A stretch of 64,000 nt of DNA from Toxonevra muliebris (Eukaryota; Arthropoda; Insecta; Diptera; Pallopteridae), in the NCBI GenBank assembly GCA_963691655.1, contig OY829328.1, positions 78,124,400-78,188,399 of the forward strand. Direction: 5' to 3'. A model generated the notes under the pieces. That model did no database searches and was not told the DNA's origin. It saw only the letters and a program-made list of their open reading frames with translations. Position numbers and translations under genes: made by a program. Of the stretch, positions 1-12,844 are shown in pieces (positions within the stretch are counted from its first letter, which is position 1; every line of letters begins with the position of its first letter).

Positions 1-19
1 TAAAGAAAGTCAATGAAAA

Positions 20-2120
20 GGCATGCTTTAAAGTATGCTATGGAAAACTGGAAAAATTCATATTGATATTTATTTTTTTTTATTTATTTCAGTCTACTTA
101 TAATTTAATCTTACAGATTATAAAATAACTAAGAGTTAACTAAATGCATAATAAATAACAAAAGAAAACAAAATAGTAAACATTTTTAATTGAATAAAAT
201 AAAAAGACTTAGTCTCAATGATTGTTATTCGAAAGCGATTATGAAATAAATATGTAGGCTGCCACGATATTTTTGTAACCAATTATCTTTTAAATGCCCA
301 AAGAAATCAATCAAAAATTATGCCTAAAAGTATGCTACAGAAACTAAATTAAAGGGAGAGGAGTAGAGAATGGGTGCTAACGTGGGTCTAAAAATAAATT
401 TGTTCCTTCTAGTAATTTATGTACTTTTAGCTCATTCTTAATAAAGAAAGTTAATCAAGAAGCATGCCTTAAAGTATGCTACAGAAATTGTTTTAAAAAT
501 TCATATTGAGAGTATATAGGTGGAATGGTTTATTAGGGATCAAGTTTCAATGTTTCTGTTGTTATTTTAAAGCGATTATAAAATAAATATTTGGGGTTCA
601 ACGTAATCAATTGTCTTTAAAAGAAATCAAAAAAAATCATGCCTAAAAGTATGCTACAAAAATTAAATTAACGGGGGATGAGGAGTAAGAAAACTGATGA
701 GGCTGAATCTAAAAATCAATAGAAAGAATCTTTTCCCCGGTGATTTATCTATTTTAAAATTATTTCTATTAAAGAAACTTAATCAAAAAGCAGACCTCAA
801 AGTATGCTACAGAAATTTTTGTGAAAATTCATATTGAGAGTTTATAAGTAGAATGCTTTATTAGACATCAAGTCTCAATGATTCTGATGTTAATTGAAAG
901 TGATTATGAAATAAATATGTAAGCTGCATTAATATTTGTGTAGTCAATTGTCTTTTAAATGCTCAAAGAAATCAATCCAAATTCATGCCCAAGAGTTTGC
1001 TACAGAAATTAAATAAACAGGGGATGAAGAGTCAGAAAAGGTGTTTGCTTGGGTCTAAAAATTTTTTTCTCTCCTGGTATTTTATCTATTTTTAACTTAT
1101 TTTTATTAAAGGAAGTCAATCAAACGGCATGCCTTAAAGTATGATACAGAAATTTTTGTGAAAGTTCATATTGAAAGTATACCATATGAGTAGAATGTTT
1201 TATTAGGGATAAAGTCTCAATGATTTTGATATTATTTCAAAGCGATTGTGAAATAAATATGCATGTAGCGTCGATATTTGTGTAGACAATTGTCTTTTGA
1301 ATAATGCTCAAAAGTATGCTATAGGAATTAAAGGGGGATGAGGAGTAAGAGAATGTGCTGGCTTGAACCTAAAAATTAATAGAAATAACTTGTTTCCTCT
1401 TCTGGTAATTTATCTATTTTTAACTTACTTTTATTAAAGGAAGTCAATCAAAGAGCATGCCTTAAAATATGCTACAGACACCTATTAGGCATCAAGTCTC
1501 AATAATTTTGATGTTATTTGATGGCGATTATGAAATAAATATGTAGGCTGCAACGATATTTTTGTAAACAATTGTATTTTAAATGTTTTCAAAGAAATCA
1601 AAGAAAAATTATGCTATAAAAAATAAAATAATGAGTGAGAAGGAGTGGGGAAAACTCTAAAAACTAATAGCAATAATTTTTCCTCCCCAGTAATTTAACT
1701 ATTTTTAATTTATTTCAAATAAAGAAATTCAATCAAATAGTATGTCTTAAAGTATGCTACAGAAATCTGAGAAAATTCATATTGAGAGTATATGTATAAG
1801 TAGAATACTTTATTAGGCATCAAGTCTTAATGATTTTGATGTTATTTGAAAGCGATTATGAAATAAATATGTGAGCTGCAACGATATTTTTGTAGTCAAT
1901 TGTCTTTTGAATGTCCAAAGAAATCAATAAAGAATTATGCCTGAAAATATGCTACAAAAATTAAATTAAATGGAAGAAGAAAGAGCGGTGGGAATATTTT
2001 GCTGTCTCTAGTCTAACAACCATTAAAAAATCATTAATTTTCCCAGAAATTTGTCTTATTTTAACTGCATTCTAAAAAAGAAAGTCAATTGAGCGGCATG
2101 CTTTAAAGTATGCTAAAAAA
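20..2120. repeat. Irregular tandem repeat of about 330 bp
   Basis: The word AAAGTATGCTACAGAAA and its variants recur near 30, 335, 470, 642, 798, 990, 1135, 1315, 1463, 1612, 1748, 1941 and 2103. They alternate between a 'GCATGCCTTAAAGTATG' form and a 'GCCTAAAAGTATG' form, so each large unit holds two related sub-units. Large-unit spacing is roughly 285-440 bp, most often about 330. Other shared landmarks are 'GAAAGCGATTATGAAATAAA' and 'CAATTGTCTTTT', once per unit. Units are clearly diverged, so this is an old array. No coding potential is seen. Confidence 0.85.
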
Positions 2121-2170
2121 AAACTGCAAAAATTTATATTGAGAGTATATAAGTATAATGCTTTATTAGA

Positions 2171-4780
2171 CAAACAATAATGTTTAAAAAGTCGCCTTTA
2201 CAAAGCATCAGAGAAAACGCTATTCCTTGGGTATAAAAATCCTGAAATTATAAGTCGAAAGAAGAAATTAATAAAGAAGTAGGTTTCATATTTGGATTCT
2301 TTCTGAATAACCTATGAAAGAAAAAACAAACTTTTCTTCAGAATGGACTGCAACACGATTAAACGATTTGATTAGGGGAGAAGGGGGAAAAGGAGGGGTA
2401 CAAATTTGAAGATTGTGCAACTAATTGTGATTACGAAACTTTCACTAAAACTTATTTTTTCAGAAAAAGAGGAGGAATTTGAGTGTTAAAATCAATAAAA
2501 AATTTTGAAAATACCAACTATTTCTAAATCAAGTGTTTGCGTATCCAAATTTCTACTATGTTGAAGTTCTGCAAACGTCATTTTTCTATGCTTCTTCTAA
2601 ATTTCCATACTCCCTACTTATCATCCTAATTTGAGTAAATATTTAATTGAATATTTTTATAGTATGCACATAATTGAACAGCCTTAATTCTTGTGAATTT
2701 ACTTACTTATATTTGCTAAATTCTTCCAAGTATTTTCTTGCTACATACACACACACACACACACACATTTTCATATTTTATTTTGTGAACTTTAAATTGT
2801 TCAATTGAATGAATTGATGGCGCAAATCGAGTTTAGTGACCTAAAAATTTGTCTACATAATAATATTTTTTTCTATTTTCATTTTTCTCTATGGCACACA
2901 CAAGAAGAATTTCTGTGTCGATAATGTAGCAAAAGAATTGTAGATTTTAAATTAAATATTGAAAGTTTTTTGCTTTATTGAATTTATTTTATTACAGTAT
3001 TAAAAGGGAAATAAATAAGGAAGGAAATGTGTTTGAAAAAAGTTTAATGTGCAATTTAGAATATGGAGTTTAAGAAAAATTTATAAGTTTATTTACTTTA
3101 GTATTTGTTTACATTTAAAATCATTTTTAAATGAATATTTTATTATTATTATCACTCATACGTTTAGTAGTACCGAATCACATATATTGGGGATAAACTC
3201 GGAATCACTGCGATTTATGAAAAATAAAAAAGTAAGAGCTGTTACTGAACAGCAATTTCTCTAGAAGACACTGTGGAATTTCAAAATTACTCTGACAATT
3301 AGTAGCAGTTACTGAAAAGGAATTGTATCTCCTTAACTATTATCTACTTCCGAAAATTTATATTAAATATCACTCATACGTACAGTAAAACTTTTTTCTT
3401 TTTTTTTCTTAGGCCATTATTTCCAATTTTCTCGGTAGAACATTTGCCAACACTTTAAAGTAAATTATGCAGTAATTTTTAAGTATGCAGTGCCAAATGC
3501 TAAAAATGTAAGAAAAACGGTGATAGGAGGGAGGGGGGTGGGGTTGAAACTTTATTTAATTTGAAAATGCTTTCCATTAGAAATAACAAGTAATAAACTG
3601 AATCGAAAAATAAAACAAAACAAAAACTGCTGCACAAATGTATGTGGAAAAATGTAGCCATGCTGCATAGAGAATAAAACGTACTACAAACAACAGGAAA
3701 CAATGAGAAATTCAAAAACTTTCATATATACTGTTTGGCTAAAAGCCAAAAAACATTTACTCTCTGTATACACAGAAACTGGCAGTCTAAAAATTATAGT
3801 AAAGTAAGTAAATGCAGTAAAGAAAGTTCTACATGAAACTAAAAATACATTAATAAAATTCTAGTCGAATAGAAAAAAGAAAAAAAAAGAAAAAGAAGAA
3901 ATATACGAGAACTACTACAGGACTTGGCTGGAACTAAAGTCTAACGTGTGTTAAAAGCTAGAGTGAAGAGAAGTTGTGACGATAAAAACATAGTTAAAGA
4001 AAAAAGAAAATGCTAAAATTGATATGCAAATGAGGAATTGATTTTTTGCTTTTTTTTTAGCCTATTTTCTTTCACTAATTTATATTCAAATATTACAAGC
4101 AAAACAAAAAAAAAGCCAGTAAATTAGTTGACCTCAAAGAAATTCAAGGTCGCTTCTCTATTCGCTTTGTCTCTGATTTAAGTGTTTTTGTAAAAAAAAT
4201 CAATAGCTTTTATACTCTTATAAAAGGTGTAATTATAATTATGCTTAAATGTGCTAAATAATAATAGCTTTATATATATACATGTACTTACTACTTAGAT
4301 TAATCATATCACACGTCATGTTGTACTTACCTAAAACAAAAAAGAAAAAGAAAAGTTAATTGTATGGCATAATAAATGTATGGGTAGAAATTATTTAAGA
4401 AAATTGTTATTTTGGGATTTTCAGGCACTTAAATTGTCATACGTTTGAGTTGAGTCAAGAAAGTCATGGTTTAACAAAAATTATTATTTTGAGGTTTTTA
4501 TTCGAAGTTCAACTCCTCCTGTCAAAGTTGAAGTCTAGTCAAGAAAGTTACTGATATATATTTATTTTAATTTTTTTTCAGGTAAAAATGACTTCAATTT
4601 AAATTGCATTAATATTGAATACACGTTGGTGTTCCAACATTACCAGAGAAAAGTGACAGAATTGCTTAGTGATTGTTATTTTCATATCAAAAAGAATATT
4701 CACAGTGTATTTTAGCTCAGAGCAGACATTGTGATTAGTGGTGGGGGGAAAAAACCAGGTACTGTGATTTCTAGCATATC
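2171..4780. other. AT-rich single-copy DNA, no gene seen
   Basis: I see no gene, RNA gene or element termini here. A short (AC)n microsatellite lies at about 2746-2767. The open frames near 3049-3264 and 3500-3715 have low-complexity composition and no recognisable domain. The stretch ends where the CAGTCACTG minisatellite begins. Confidence 0.6.
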
Positions 4781-4784
4781 ACCG

Positions 4785-5215
4785 AAATTTGTAGTGATTT
4801 ATACGACAAACTATTACTTTTCAGTCACTGTTACTTTTCAGTCGCTGCTACTTTTCAGTCACTGTTACTTCTCAATCACTCTTACTTTTAGTCACTATTA
4901 CTATTCAGTCACTGTTACTTTTCAGTCACTGTTATTTTTTAGTCACTTTAATTTTTATTCACTGTTACTTTTCAGTCACGGTTACTTTTTAGCCACTGTT
5001 ACTATCGGCCACTGTTACTTTTCAGTCATTGTTACTTTTCAGTCACTATTACTGTTTAGTCACCGTTTCTTTTAGTCACTGTTGCTTTTCAGTCACTGTT
5101 ACTTTTCAATCACTGTTAATTTTAGACACTGTTACTTACTTTTCAGTCAGTGCTACTTTGAATCACTGTTACTTCTCAGTCACTGTTACTTTTTAGTCAC
5201 AGTTACTAACTACTC
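4785..5215. repeat. Minisatellite, 15-18 bp unit CAGTCACTGTTACTTTT
   Basis: About 25 head-to-tail variants of CAGTCACTGTTACTTTT fill this stretch, with unit length drifting between 15 and 18 bp. The core TCACTG/CAGTGA word is the same as in the arrays at 22.9-28.8 kb and 30.4-35.8 kb. The 114-codon open frame spanning it is a product of the repeat. Confidence 0.9.
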
Positions 5216-5414
5216 TAGTAGGTAGTACTAATGCCACTTTCTAATTCAAAATTACAGTGGAGTTTAACTTTGGACTTGAATCTAAGAAAAAAATATTTTA
5301 CTGCATACTTTTGGCCGCTAAGTCCAGAAAAAAAATTTAGGATTTAGGACAAAAGAGAACAGTGGTGAAAACAATACAATTTTTGGTCGCTGAATTCAGT
5401 AATAAATGCAGGGT

Positions 5415-6360
5415 TTGTATTAAGAAAAGAAGAGGAGGAGAAGAGAGGGGGAGTAGAAAGGAAGAGGAGGCGAACAGGAAAAGAGAAGAGGAGACGAGAA
5501 TGGGAGGAGAAGAAGAGGAGGAGAAGAGGAGAAAAGGAGGAGGAGAGGAGGAGGAGAGGAGGAAAAGAGGACACGAGGAGAGGAAAAAAGGAGAAGAGGA
5601 ATTGGAGGAGTTTGTGGAAAGGAGGAGCTTGAGGAGAAGAGGAGCTTGAGGAGAAGAGGGGCTCGTGGATAATAGGAGCTTGTGAAGAAGAGAAGTTTGT
5701 GGAGAGGAGTTTGTAGAGAATTTGTGGAGAATAGGAGTTTATGGAGAGGAGGAGTTTGTGGAGAGTAAGAGTTTATGGAGAAGAGGAGTTTGAGGAGAGT
5801 AAGAGTTTATGGAGAAGAGGAGTTTGTGGAGAGGAGTTTGTAGAGAGGAGGACTTTGTGGAGAATAGGAGTTTGTGGTGAGGAGGAGTTTGTGAAGAGAA
5901 GAAGTTTTTGGAGAGTGGATCTTTTGGAGAAGACGACTTTGTAGAGAGGAGCAACTGTTGAAGAAGAGCTTGTGGAAAAAAGGAGTTTGTAGAGAAGAGG
6001 AGTCTGTGGAGAAAAGGAGTTTGTGGATAGCTTGTGAAAAAGAGCGGTTAGTGGAGAGGAGCAGTTTGTGGAGGGAAGCTTGTGAAGAAGAAGACCTTTT
6101 AGAGAATAGGAGTTTGTAGAGAAGAGGAGTTGGAGAAGAAGAGGTGTTTGTGGAAAGAGCTGGTAGAGAGTAGGAGTTTGTGAGAAAAGGAGAGTGGAGA
6201 AGAGGAGTTTGCGTAGAAGACGAGCTTGTGGAGAAGAGGAGCTTGTGGAAAAGAGGAGTTTGTGGAGAAGAGGAGCTTGTGGAGAAGATGAGTTTGTGTA
6301 GAGGAGCTTGTGGAAAACAGGAGCTTGTAGAGAGGAATTTGTGGAGAGGGGGAAAAAATA
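5415..6360. repeat. GA-rich tract grading into GAGTTTGTGGAGAAGAG minisatellite
   Basis: From about 5415 to 5650 the + strand is almost pure purine (GGAGGA/GAAGAG). From 5650 to 6360 it becomes a minisatellite with units near GAGTTTGTGGAGAAGAG (15-18 bp), varying between GAGTTTGTG and GAGCTTGTG. A word resembling TTTTGGCCGCTAAGTCCAG occurs just before it (about 5310) and again after it (about 6547), so older repeated DNA surrounds the tract. Open frames on both strands are repeat artefacts. Confidence 0.88.
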
Positions 6361-6364
6361 ATAA

Positions 6365-7252
6365 ATTGAGAGAGAATTATTTTTAAAGTCGTTCACTCAA
6401 CTCCACAGCAAAATTATGATTTTGAACTTGATGAGGGAGAGAGGTTTTCTTTTTATTGCCCACTGAATCCAACAGCACGCATAGGATTCGGGCCAAGGAA
6501 GAAAGATGACTACAATCAAGTGACGAAAAAATTTTTTTTACAAATTTTTTGCGGCCAAATCCAGAAAAAATCTAGAAATTTCTGCCAGGGGAAAGAAGAG
6601 AAAAAGAGAAATGAAGATACAAATTTTTTGCTATTTATAATAAAACTAAACTTCAATTCTGAAGTAACCTTCATCAATATAGAAAGTTACATTCCTCAAT
6701 ATTACAAACACATTAATTCAATTTACAAATGCATTCATCATATTGAGAAACGACTACATCATCCAATGAATCATATTGAGGAAGAAATTCTTTTGCAGCA
6801 TTTTTCGAGTATATTTTCTGAAACTAAATTTATAACTAAACATTTTTATTGAATAAAGTTTTAAGTTCATGTACATGAATGTATATTGCTATCCTAAACA
6901 ACTTGTGAAGAAAAACTTTAGTAAACTTACTTGAACATTTTATACTTTAACAATTACGAAAAAAGTTTTCAGAGTCATGTGAAATGAAAATAATTCAAAC
7001 TTTAAAGCGCAATTCTTTCAATGTGTCAATAAAATGAAAGAATTGAAACGAAATTTTTAAAGCAAACAACTTTAATATTAACGGAAGAATTTTTAAGCAA
7101 TTGAATGAGTTGTAATAAAATATTTATTAAATAATTCATTGGAGTAATTGCACATGTAAGAAAAAACTACAAAAAAATACAAAAGTAATACAAAAAATTC
7201 CGAAATAGAAACGGCAAAAATTACTGTACACTAAACACAAGGATACAGAGCT
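6365..7252. other. AT-rich DNA, no gene seen
   Basis: No repeat array or element ends are recognised. An open frame of 110 codons at 6520-6852 has no recognisable family signature, and its composition matches the surrounding AT-rich DNA, so it is not called as a gene. Confidence 0.5.
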
Positions 7253-7655
7253 ACACGGAAAAAAATTGTTAGGAATTTCTTCATCTAAGTAATAAAAATC
7301 GTCAACATAAAACTAATCTTCATTGAATCATAACATAGTTTCAATATGATTTATGCATAATGAACGTGTTCAGAATACTGAATTAAAGTGATTATAATGT
7401 TGAATCAAAGTGTTCATAATATTAAATTGATGTGTTCATAATATTGAGTTAAAGTGTTCATAATGTTGAATTAAAGTGTTCATAATGTTGAATTAAAGTG
7501 TTTATAATGTTGATTAATCCGGGTAAAATATTGATGCATGTTTTAAAAATATTGATTAATCAATATGCAAGATTACATCAATCCAGTGAATCAAAGTTTT
7601 ATGAATGATATTCTTTATAATGAAGAAGAAATTCATAAAAAAATTTTCTTCGTGT
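7253..7655. mobile_element. Putative miniature element with ACACG inverted ends
   Basis: The left end reads ACACGGAAAAAAATT followed by GAATTTCTTCAT. The reverse complement of the right end reads ACACGAAGAAAATTTT followed by GAATTTCTTCTTCAT. This gives imperfect terminal inverted repeats of about 33-36 bp around a 403-bp unit. I see no clear target-site duplication, so the superfamily is open. There is no coding capacity; the centre is occupied by a 22-bp tandem array. It could be a MITE or a foldback-type element. Confidence 0.55.
7366..7525. repeat. 22-bp tandem array inside the ACACG element
   Basis: Seven consecutive variants of GTTCATAATGTTGAATTAAA plus two bases, with an even 21-22 bp step. 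The two central copies are identical. It lies between the inverted ends at 7253 and 7655. Confidence 0.88.
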
Positions 7656-8758
7656 AAATTGTCACATGATTACGAACTTGTAACTTGAAGTAGAAAACTA
7701 AACAAAGATTAAAAGGAAACTACTTACTGTAACAACTAAATATTCCCATGAGATAGGTGACACTAAACTATGCGTGGCATTTTACTAACAAGATTTATGA
7801 CATTTATGTCATAAAAAGCAACAACAACAAAAAAGAAAGAAAAAAACAAGAAAAGGAAGCTGTTGACAAAAACGAAGAAAAGAAAAGGTTGCAAGTAGTA
7901 GAACTTCGTAAAGAAAAAGAGTTAAGAAAAGAAAAGACACAGAAGAAGCTCATAAAACGTTGCAACACAGCATCAGCAGGAAAGCTGCTAATTTATGCGC
8001 TTCTTTATCGCTTAATTTTCGTTTTTTGCAGCTACTAGTAGTGCTTCTTTGCAGCCCAATTTTTTTTTTTTTTACATATTTTTTTTCTTGTGCTGCATGC
8101 AACTGATACTTACATGTGAAAACTTTGAAGTTTACACAACTTTTTAAGCTTGCTACATTATAATTTTCTTTTCATTTCATAAGCTCAAGAGAAAAGTGTA
8201 AGGGCTTAAAATGCATTTTCAGTATTACTTATTTTTTCCATTTTTTTTCTCTCTCTCTTTTTGCTTCCTTGCATCCTGAATTGTAGAACTTTTTTGCTTT
8301 CAATTCCGAAATGAGGTGGAGAGGGTGAAAAAAAAAAACATTTTACCCTTAAGTATGTTAAGTTTGTAAGACGACATTTTGCTAATAATCTTCCAAATTG
8401 TATTTGATAGTTTCTGAAACTTTTTCATGATTTCATTGTATTAAGTATATGAGATTTTTTTGTTGTTTTTATAAAAAATATCATTTAAAGTAATTTGGGA
8501 AATAATTATGTTTCTATCAAATGAACTTCATGAGATAGTATTTCCATATTTAATTGGATTGAGGCAAATAGTGATATAGAGTTATAGAGGATAAAGAAGA
8601 GAAAGGGGACCATTAGCGGCTGAAGTTACCAGAAAATTGAACAGACTTGAAACAAATAGAAATAAGAAACATTTTTATAAGGCAAGGTACCACCCAGTCG
8701 TGTGTTGTGCTCTTCAACGTAAGCATAAGGTGCAATTAAAGGCAACTACTGTTCTAAA
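7656..8758. other. AT-rich DNA, no gene seen
   Basis: No supported gene or repeat array. It contains several poly-T and poly-A runs. A 93-codon frame at 7757-8038 is lysine/glutamate-rich low complexity and is not called. Confidence 0.5.
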
Positions 8759-8929
8759 CAGTGGCGGATTCAGAAAAAAAGATTGTGATTGATTGTTGGG
8801 AGCGCATTCTCTATGAAAAAAATATGAATATTTACAGCCCTCTAAAACCTTTCGGGAGCGAAATTGTGTATCATAAATATCTCAACTACAATAAATCTTA
8901 AATTTACAGGTAAGTTTATTGATTGCTCT

Positions 8930-11900
8930 GGTTTTTGTTTTTTTTTGGGTTTGATTTTTGGTTTAATTTCTGGGTATGAATTTTGTTCTGGTTTTTGATT
9001 TGGTGTTTGGTCTAAATTTAGTCAGTGTTTTTGTTTGAATTTTTATCTGACTTCTAATTTTGTTTGAGGTCTGAATTTAATCTAAATTTTAGTCGGAAAT
9101 TGTTTTGAATTATGATTTAATATGGGCGTGGATTTTAGTCTGAATTTTGATGCAAACTTTGATCAGAATTTTATTCCTAATTTTGGTCTAAATTTTGCCT
9201 TGAATTTGAGTCTAAATTTTTGCACTGAATATGAGTTTAAGTTTTGGTGTGAATTTGGTCTAAATTTTGGTTTCAGTTTAAGTCTGTTTTTTTGTTCGAT
9301 TTTTCATCCAAATTCTATATGGTTTTTAATTTGAATTTTGGTCCAAAATTTTAATCTCATTGTCGATCTAAGGTTGGTCCAATTTTTGGTCTAAATTTTT
9401 ATCTCATTGTTGATCTAAGGTTGGTCTCAGTTTTGGTCTAATTTTGGGACCGAATTCGGCGTGAATTTTTGGATAGAGTTTTGATCTAATTTGACGTTGA
9501 CCTGAGTTTAGATTAGGTTTAAATTTTGATCTGACTTTGAACAGCATTTTAATTTGAAGTTTGGTCGAAATTTTTGTTTCATTGTTGATTTGTGGTCGGT
9601 CTCATTTTAGAACCAAATTTTGTCCCAAATATTACTCAAAATGTTGATCGGAATTTGGCATAAATTTTGATCTAAGTTTTGGTCCGCTTTATGATCCAAT
9701 ATTTCGTCTGAATTATGATCAGAATTTTTATCTTACTTGGGACTGCTCTGACCTTTGATCTGAATTTTGGTCCAATTTTTTAACTGATTTTTTGTCTAGA
9801 TTTAAGTTTGTATTCTGGTTCAAATTTTGGTTAAGTTTTGATCTGGTTTGTGGTCTGAATTAGGTCTAAGTTATGATCTGAGTTTGAACCGAGTTTTAGT
9901 TTGAAGTTTGATCTAAATTTTAATCTAATTGTTGATTAGAGGTTGATGCCATTTTCGATCTGAATTTTTGCCCGAAAATTGCTCAACATTTTGGTCCGAA
10001 TTTGGCGTAAAATTTGTTTTGAGTTTTGGTCTGGTTTTAGGTTTGAATTTGATCTGAGTTTTGATCCGCCTTTTGGTTTAATTTTCTATCTGTATTTGGT
10101 CTAAATTTTAGTCAGATTATTTGCCTAACTTGAGACTACAATTTAGTTTCAATTTTTCAATTTTGGTCTAAAGTTTGATCTGATTTTTAATCTAAGTATT
10201 GGTCTAATTTTTTATCCGGCTTCAGATCTAAATTTTTGACGGGATGCAACTCTGTATTCTGGTTTGCATTTTGGTCTAAATTTTGATCGGTTTGTGGTCT
10301 GAATTTGGCCAAATTTCGATCTGACTGTGAACTGAGTTTTGATCTAATTTGGGTTTTAGATTTTGGTTCAAATTTGGTCAGAATTGTGTTCAGTTTTGAT
10401 CCGATTTTCATCTGAAGTTTAACCTAAATTTTGTCCGACTTTTGATCTGAATTTGGGCTGAATTTTGGTATGAATTTAGTTCCAATTTTTTATCTGAAAT
10501 TAACTCCCATTTTTGCCCTAAATTTGGTGAAAATTTTAACCGGATTCTTAGTCTGTGGATAGTGGTTTGAAGATTGGCCTGATTTTAGTTTGAATTTCGG
10601 TTGAGATTTTGGTCTAATTTTTTATCTAAATTTGGTCGAATTTTCGTTTATAAATTTGATCCGATTTGGGTCTGAAGTTTAATTTAAATTTTGGTTTGTC
10701 TTTTGATCTGAATTATGAGTGAATTTTGGTTTGGAAATTGTTGGTCTAAAAGTAAATCCGATTTGATCTAAATTTTGGTCCAAAATTGAGTATGATTTTT
10801 TGGTCTCAAATTTGGACCCAATTTTTTGCCTGAATTTGTTCTGAATTTTTCGTCTGCATTCCGGTCTAATTTTTAGTCTAATGTTTTTCTGAATTTTGAA
10901 GTCAGAGTTTGGTCTAAATTTTTGTCTAAAATTGAGTCTGATTTTTGTCTTAAATTTGGTCCAAATTTTGACCCGCTTTTTGGTCTGAATTTGTTCTGAA
11001 TTTTTCGTCTGCATTTCGGTCTAATTTTTAGTCTACTATTTTCCTGAATTTTGAAGTAGGAGTTTGGTCTAAATTTTGGTCTAAAATTGAGTCTGACTTT
11101 TGTATTAAATTTGGTCCAAATTTTGACCCGCTTTTTGGCCTGAATTTGTTCTGAATTTTTCGTCTGCATTTCTGTCTAATTTTTAGTCTACTAATTTTCT
11201 GAATTTTCAAGTCAGAGTTTGGTCTAAAATTTGGTCTATAATTGAGTCTGATTTTTGTCTTAAATTTGGTCCAAATTTTGACCCGCTTTTTGGCCTAAAT
11301 TTGTTCTGAATTTTTCGTCTGCATTCCGGTCTAATTTTTAGTCTACTATTTTTCTGAATTTTGAAGTAGGAGTTTGGTCTAAATTTTGGTCTAAAATTGA
11401 GTCTGATTTTTGTCTTAAATTTGGTCCAAATTTTGACCCGCTTTTTGGCCTAAATTTGTTCTGAATTTTTCGTCTGCATTTCGGTCTAATTTTTAGTCTA
11501 CTATTTTTCTGAATTTTGAAGTAGGAGTTTGGTCTAAATTTTGGTCTAAAATTGAGTCTGATTTTTGTCTTAAATTTGGTCCAAATTTTGACCCGCTTTT
11601 TGGCCTGAATTTGTTCTGAATTTTTCGTCTGCATTTCTGTCTAATTTTTAGTCTACTAATTTTCTGAATTTTCAAGTCAGAGTTTGGTCTAAATTTTGGT
11701 CTAAAATTGAGTTTGATTTTTGTCTTAAATTTCGTCCAAATTTTGACCCGATTTTTTGCCTGAATTTGTTCAGAATTTTTTGTCTGCATTTCGGTCAAAT
11801 TTTTAGTCTAATATTTTTCTGAATTTTGTAGTCAGAGTTTGATCTAAATTTTGGTCTAAAATTGAGTCTGATTTTTGTCTTAAATTTGGTTCAAATTTTG

Positions 11901-12720
11901 ACCCGCTTTTTGGCCTGGATTTGTTCTGAATTTTTCGTCTGCATTTCTGTCTAATTTTTAGTCGACTAATTTTCTGAATTTTCAAGTCAGAGTTTGGTCT
12001 AAATTTTGGTCTAAAATTGAGTCTGATTTTTGTCTTAAATTTGGTTCAAATTTTGACCCGCTTTTTGGCCTGGATTTGTTCTGAATTTTTCGTCTGCATT
12101 TCTGTCTAATTTTTAGTCGACTAATTTTCTGAATTTTCAAGTCAGAGTTTGGTCTAAATTTTGGTCTAAAATTGAGTCTGATTTTTGTCTTAAATTTGGT
12201 CCAAATTTTGACCCGCTTTTTTGCTTGAATTTGTTCAGAATTTTTTGTCTGCATTTCGTTCTAATTTTTAGTCTACTATTTTTCTGAATTTTGTAGTCAG
12301 AGTTTGATTTAAATTTTGGTCTAAAATTGAGTCTGATTTTTGTCTTAAATTTGGTTCAAATTTTGACCCGCTTTTTGGCCTGAATTTGTTTTGAATTTTT
12401 CGTCTGCATTTCGGTCTACTATTTTTCTGAATTTTGTAGTCAGAGTTTGGTCTAAATTTTGGTCTAAAATTGAGCCTGATTTTTGTCTTAAATTTGGTCC
12501 AAATTTTTACCCGCTTTTTGGCTTGAACTTGTTCTGAATTTTTCGTCTGCATTTCGGTCTAATTTTTAGTCTACTATTTTTCTGAATTTTGTGGTCAGAG
12601 TTTAGTCTAAATTTTATTCTGACTTTTAGTCTGAGTTTTGGTCTAAATTTGTTCTAAATTGCTGCTAAATTTTTTATCTGAATTTAACATAATAAAAATA
12701 ATGGTTTTTGATCCAAATTT
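8930..12720. repeat. TTTGGTCTGAATTTTGATCTAA minisatellite
   Basis: Loose, degenerate units of about 11 and 22 bp built on TTTGGTCTAAATTTT / GTCTGAATTTTGATCT run for about 3.8 kb. The first 1.7 kb is heterogeneous, while the last part is homogenised into a 155-bp higher-order repeat. Minus-strand frames rich in K, R, N and Q here are by-products of the repeat. Confidence 0.93.
10696..12600. repeat. Higher-order repeat with exact 155-bp period
   Basis: The marker CGTCTGCATT (TGTCTGCATT in two units) starts at 10851, 11006, 11161, 11316, 11471, 11626, 11781, 11936, 12091, 12246 and 12401. That is ten successive steps of exactly 155 bp. The next copy is at 12544, a 143-bp step caused by loss of 12 bases. 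Each unit is equivalent to about seven 22-bp sub-units. Units differ by scattered substitutions but almost no indels, which points to recent homogenisation by unequal exchange or conversion. Confidence 0.95.
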
Positions 12721-12844
12721 TTATTTTTAGCAAGGTTTTGATTTGGACTTTGTACAGGATTTTTTTCAAGTAACTGGTCTAATAAGTATTCTATAAGTTA
12801 GCAAAATCAACCTTTCCCAAACTCATAACGAAAATCCGCCCCTG

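Larger units (their letters stand above)
8759..12844. mobile_element. hAT-like inverted termini enclosing a giant minisatellite
   Basis: The left end reads CAGTGGCGGATTCAG. The reverse complement of the right end reads CAGGGGCGGATTTTCG. CAGNGGCGGATT is a typical start for hAT-superfamily ends, and the two ends agree over about 12 of 13 bases. The eight flanking bases on each side (GTTCTAAA and TGCCTCAA) match only 4 of 8, so the target duplication is decayed or the pairing is accidental. There is no transposase; nearly all of the 4.09 kb is minisatellite. I infer a non-autonomous hAT element whose interior was taken over by tandem expansion. Confidence 0.5.

Noticed and set aside
6520..6852. 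110-codon frame
   Set aside because: Composition is the same as the surrounding AT-rich DNA and no motif is recognised.
10187..12552. A series of similar 60-111 codon minus-strand frames rich in K, R, Q and N
   Set aside because: They repeat every 155 bp with the satellite and lack any non-repeat sequence; not a gene family.
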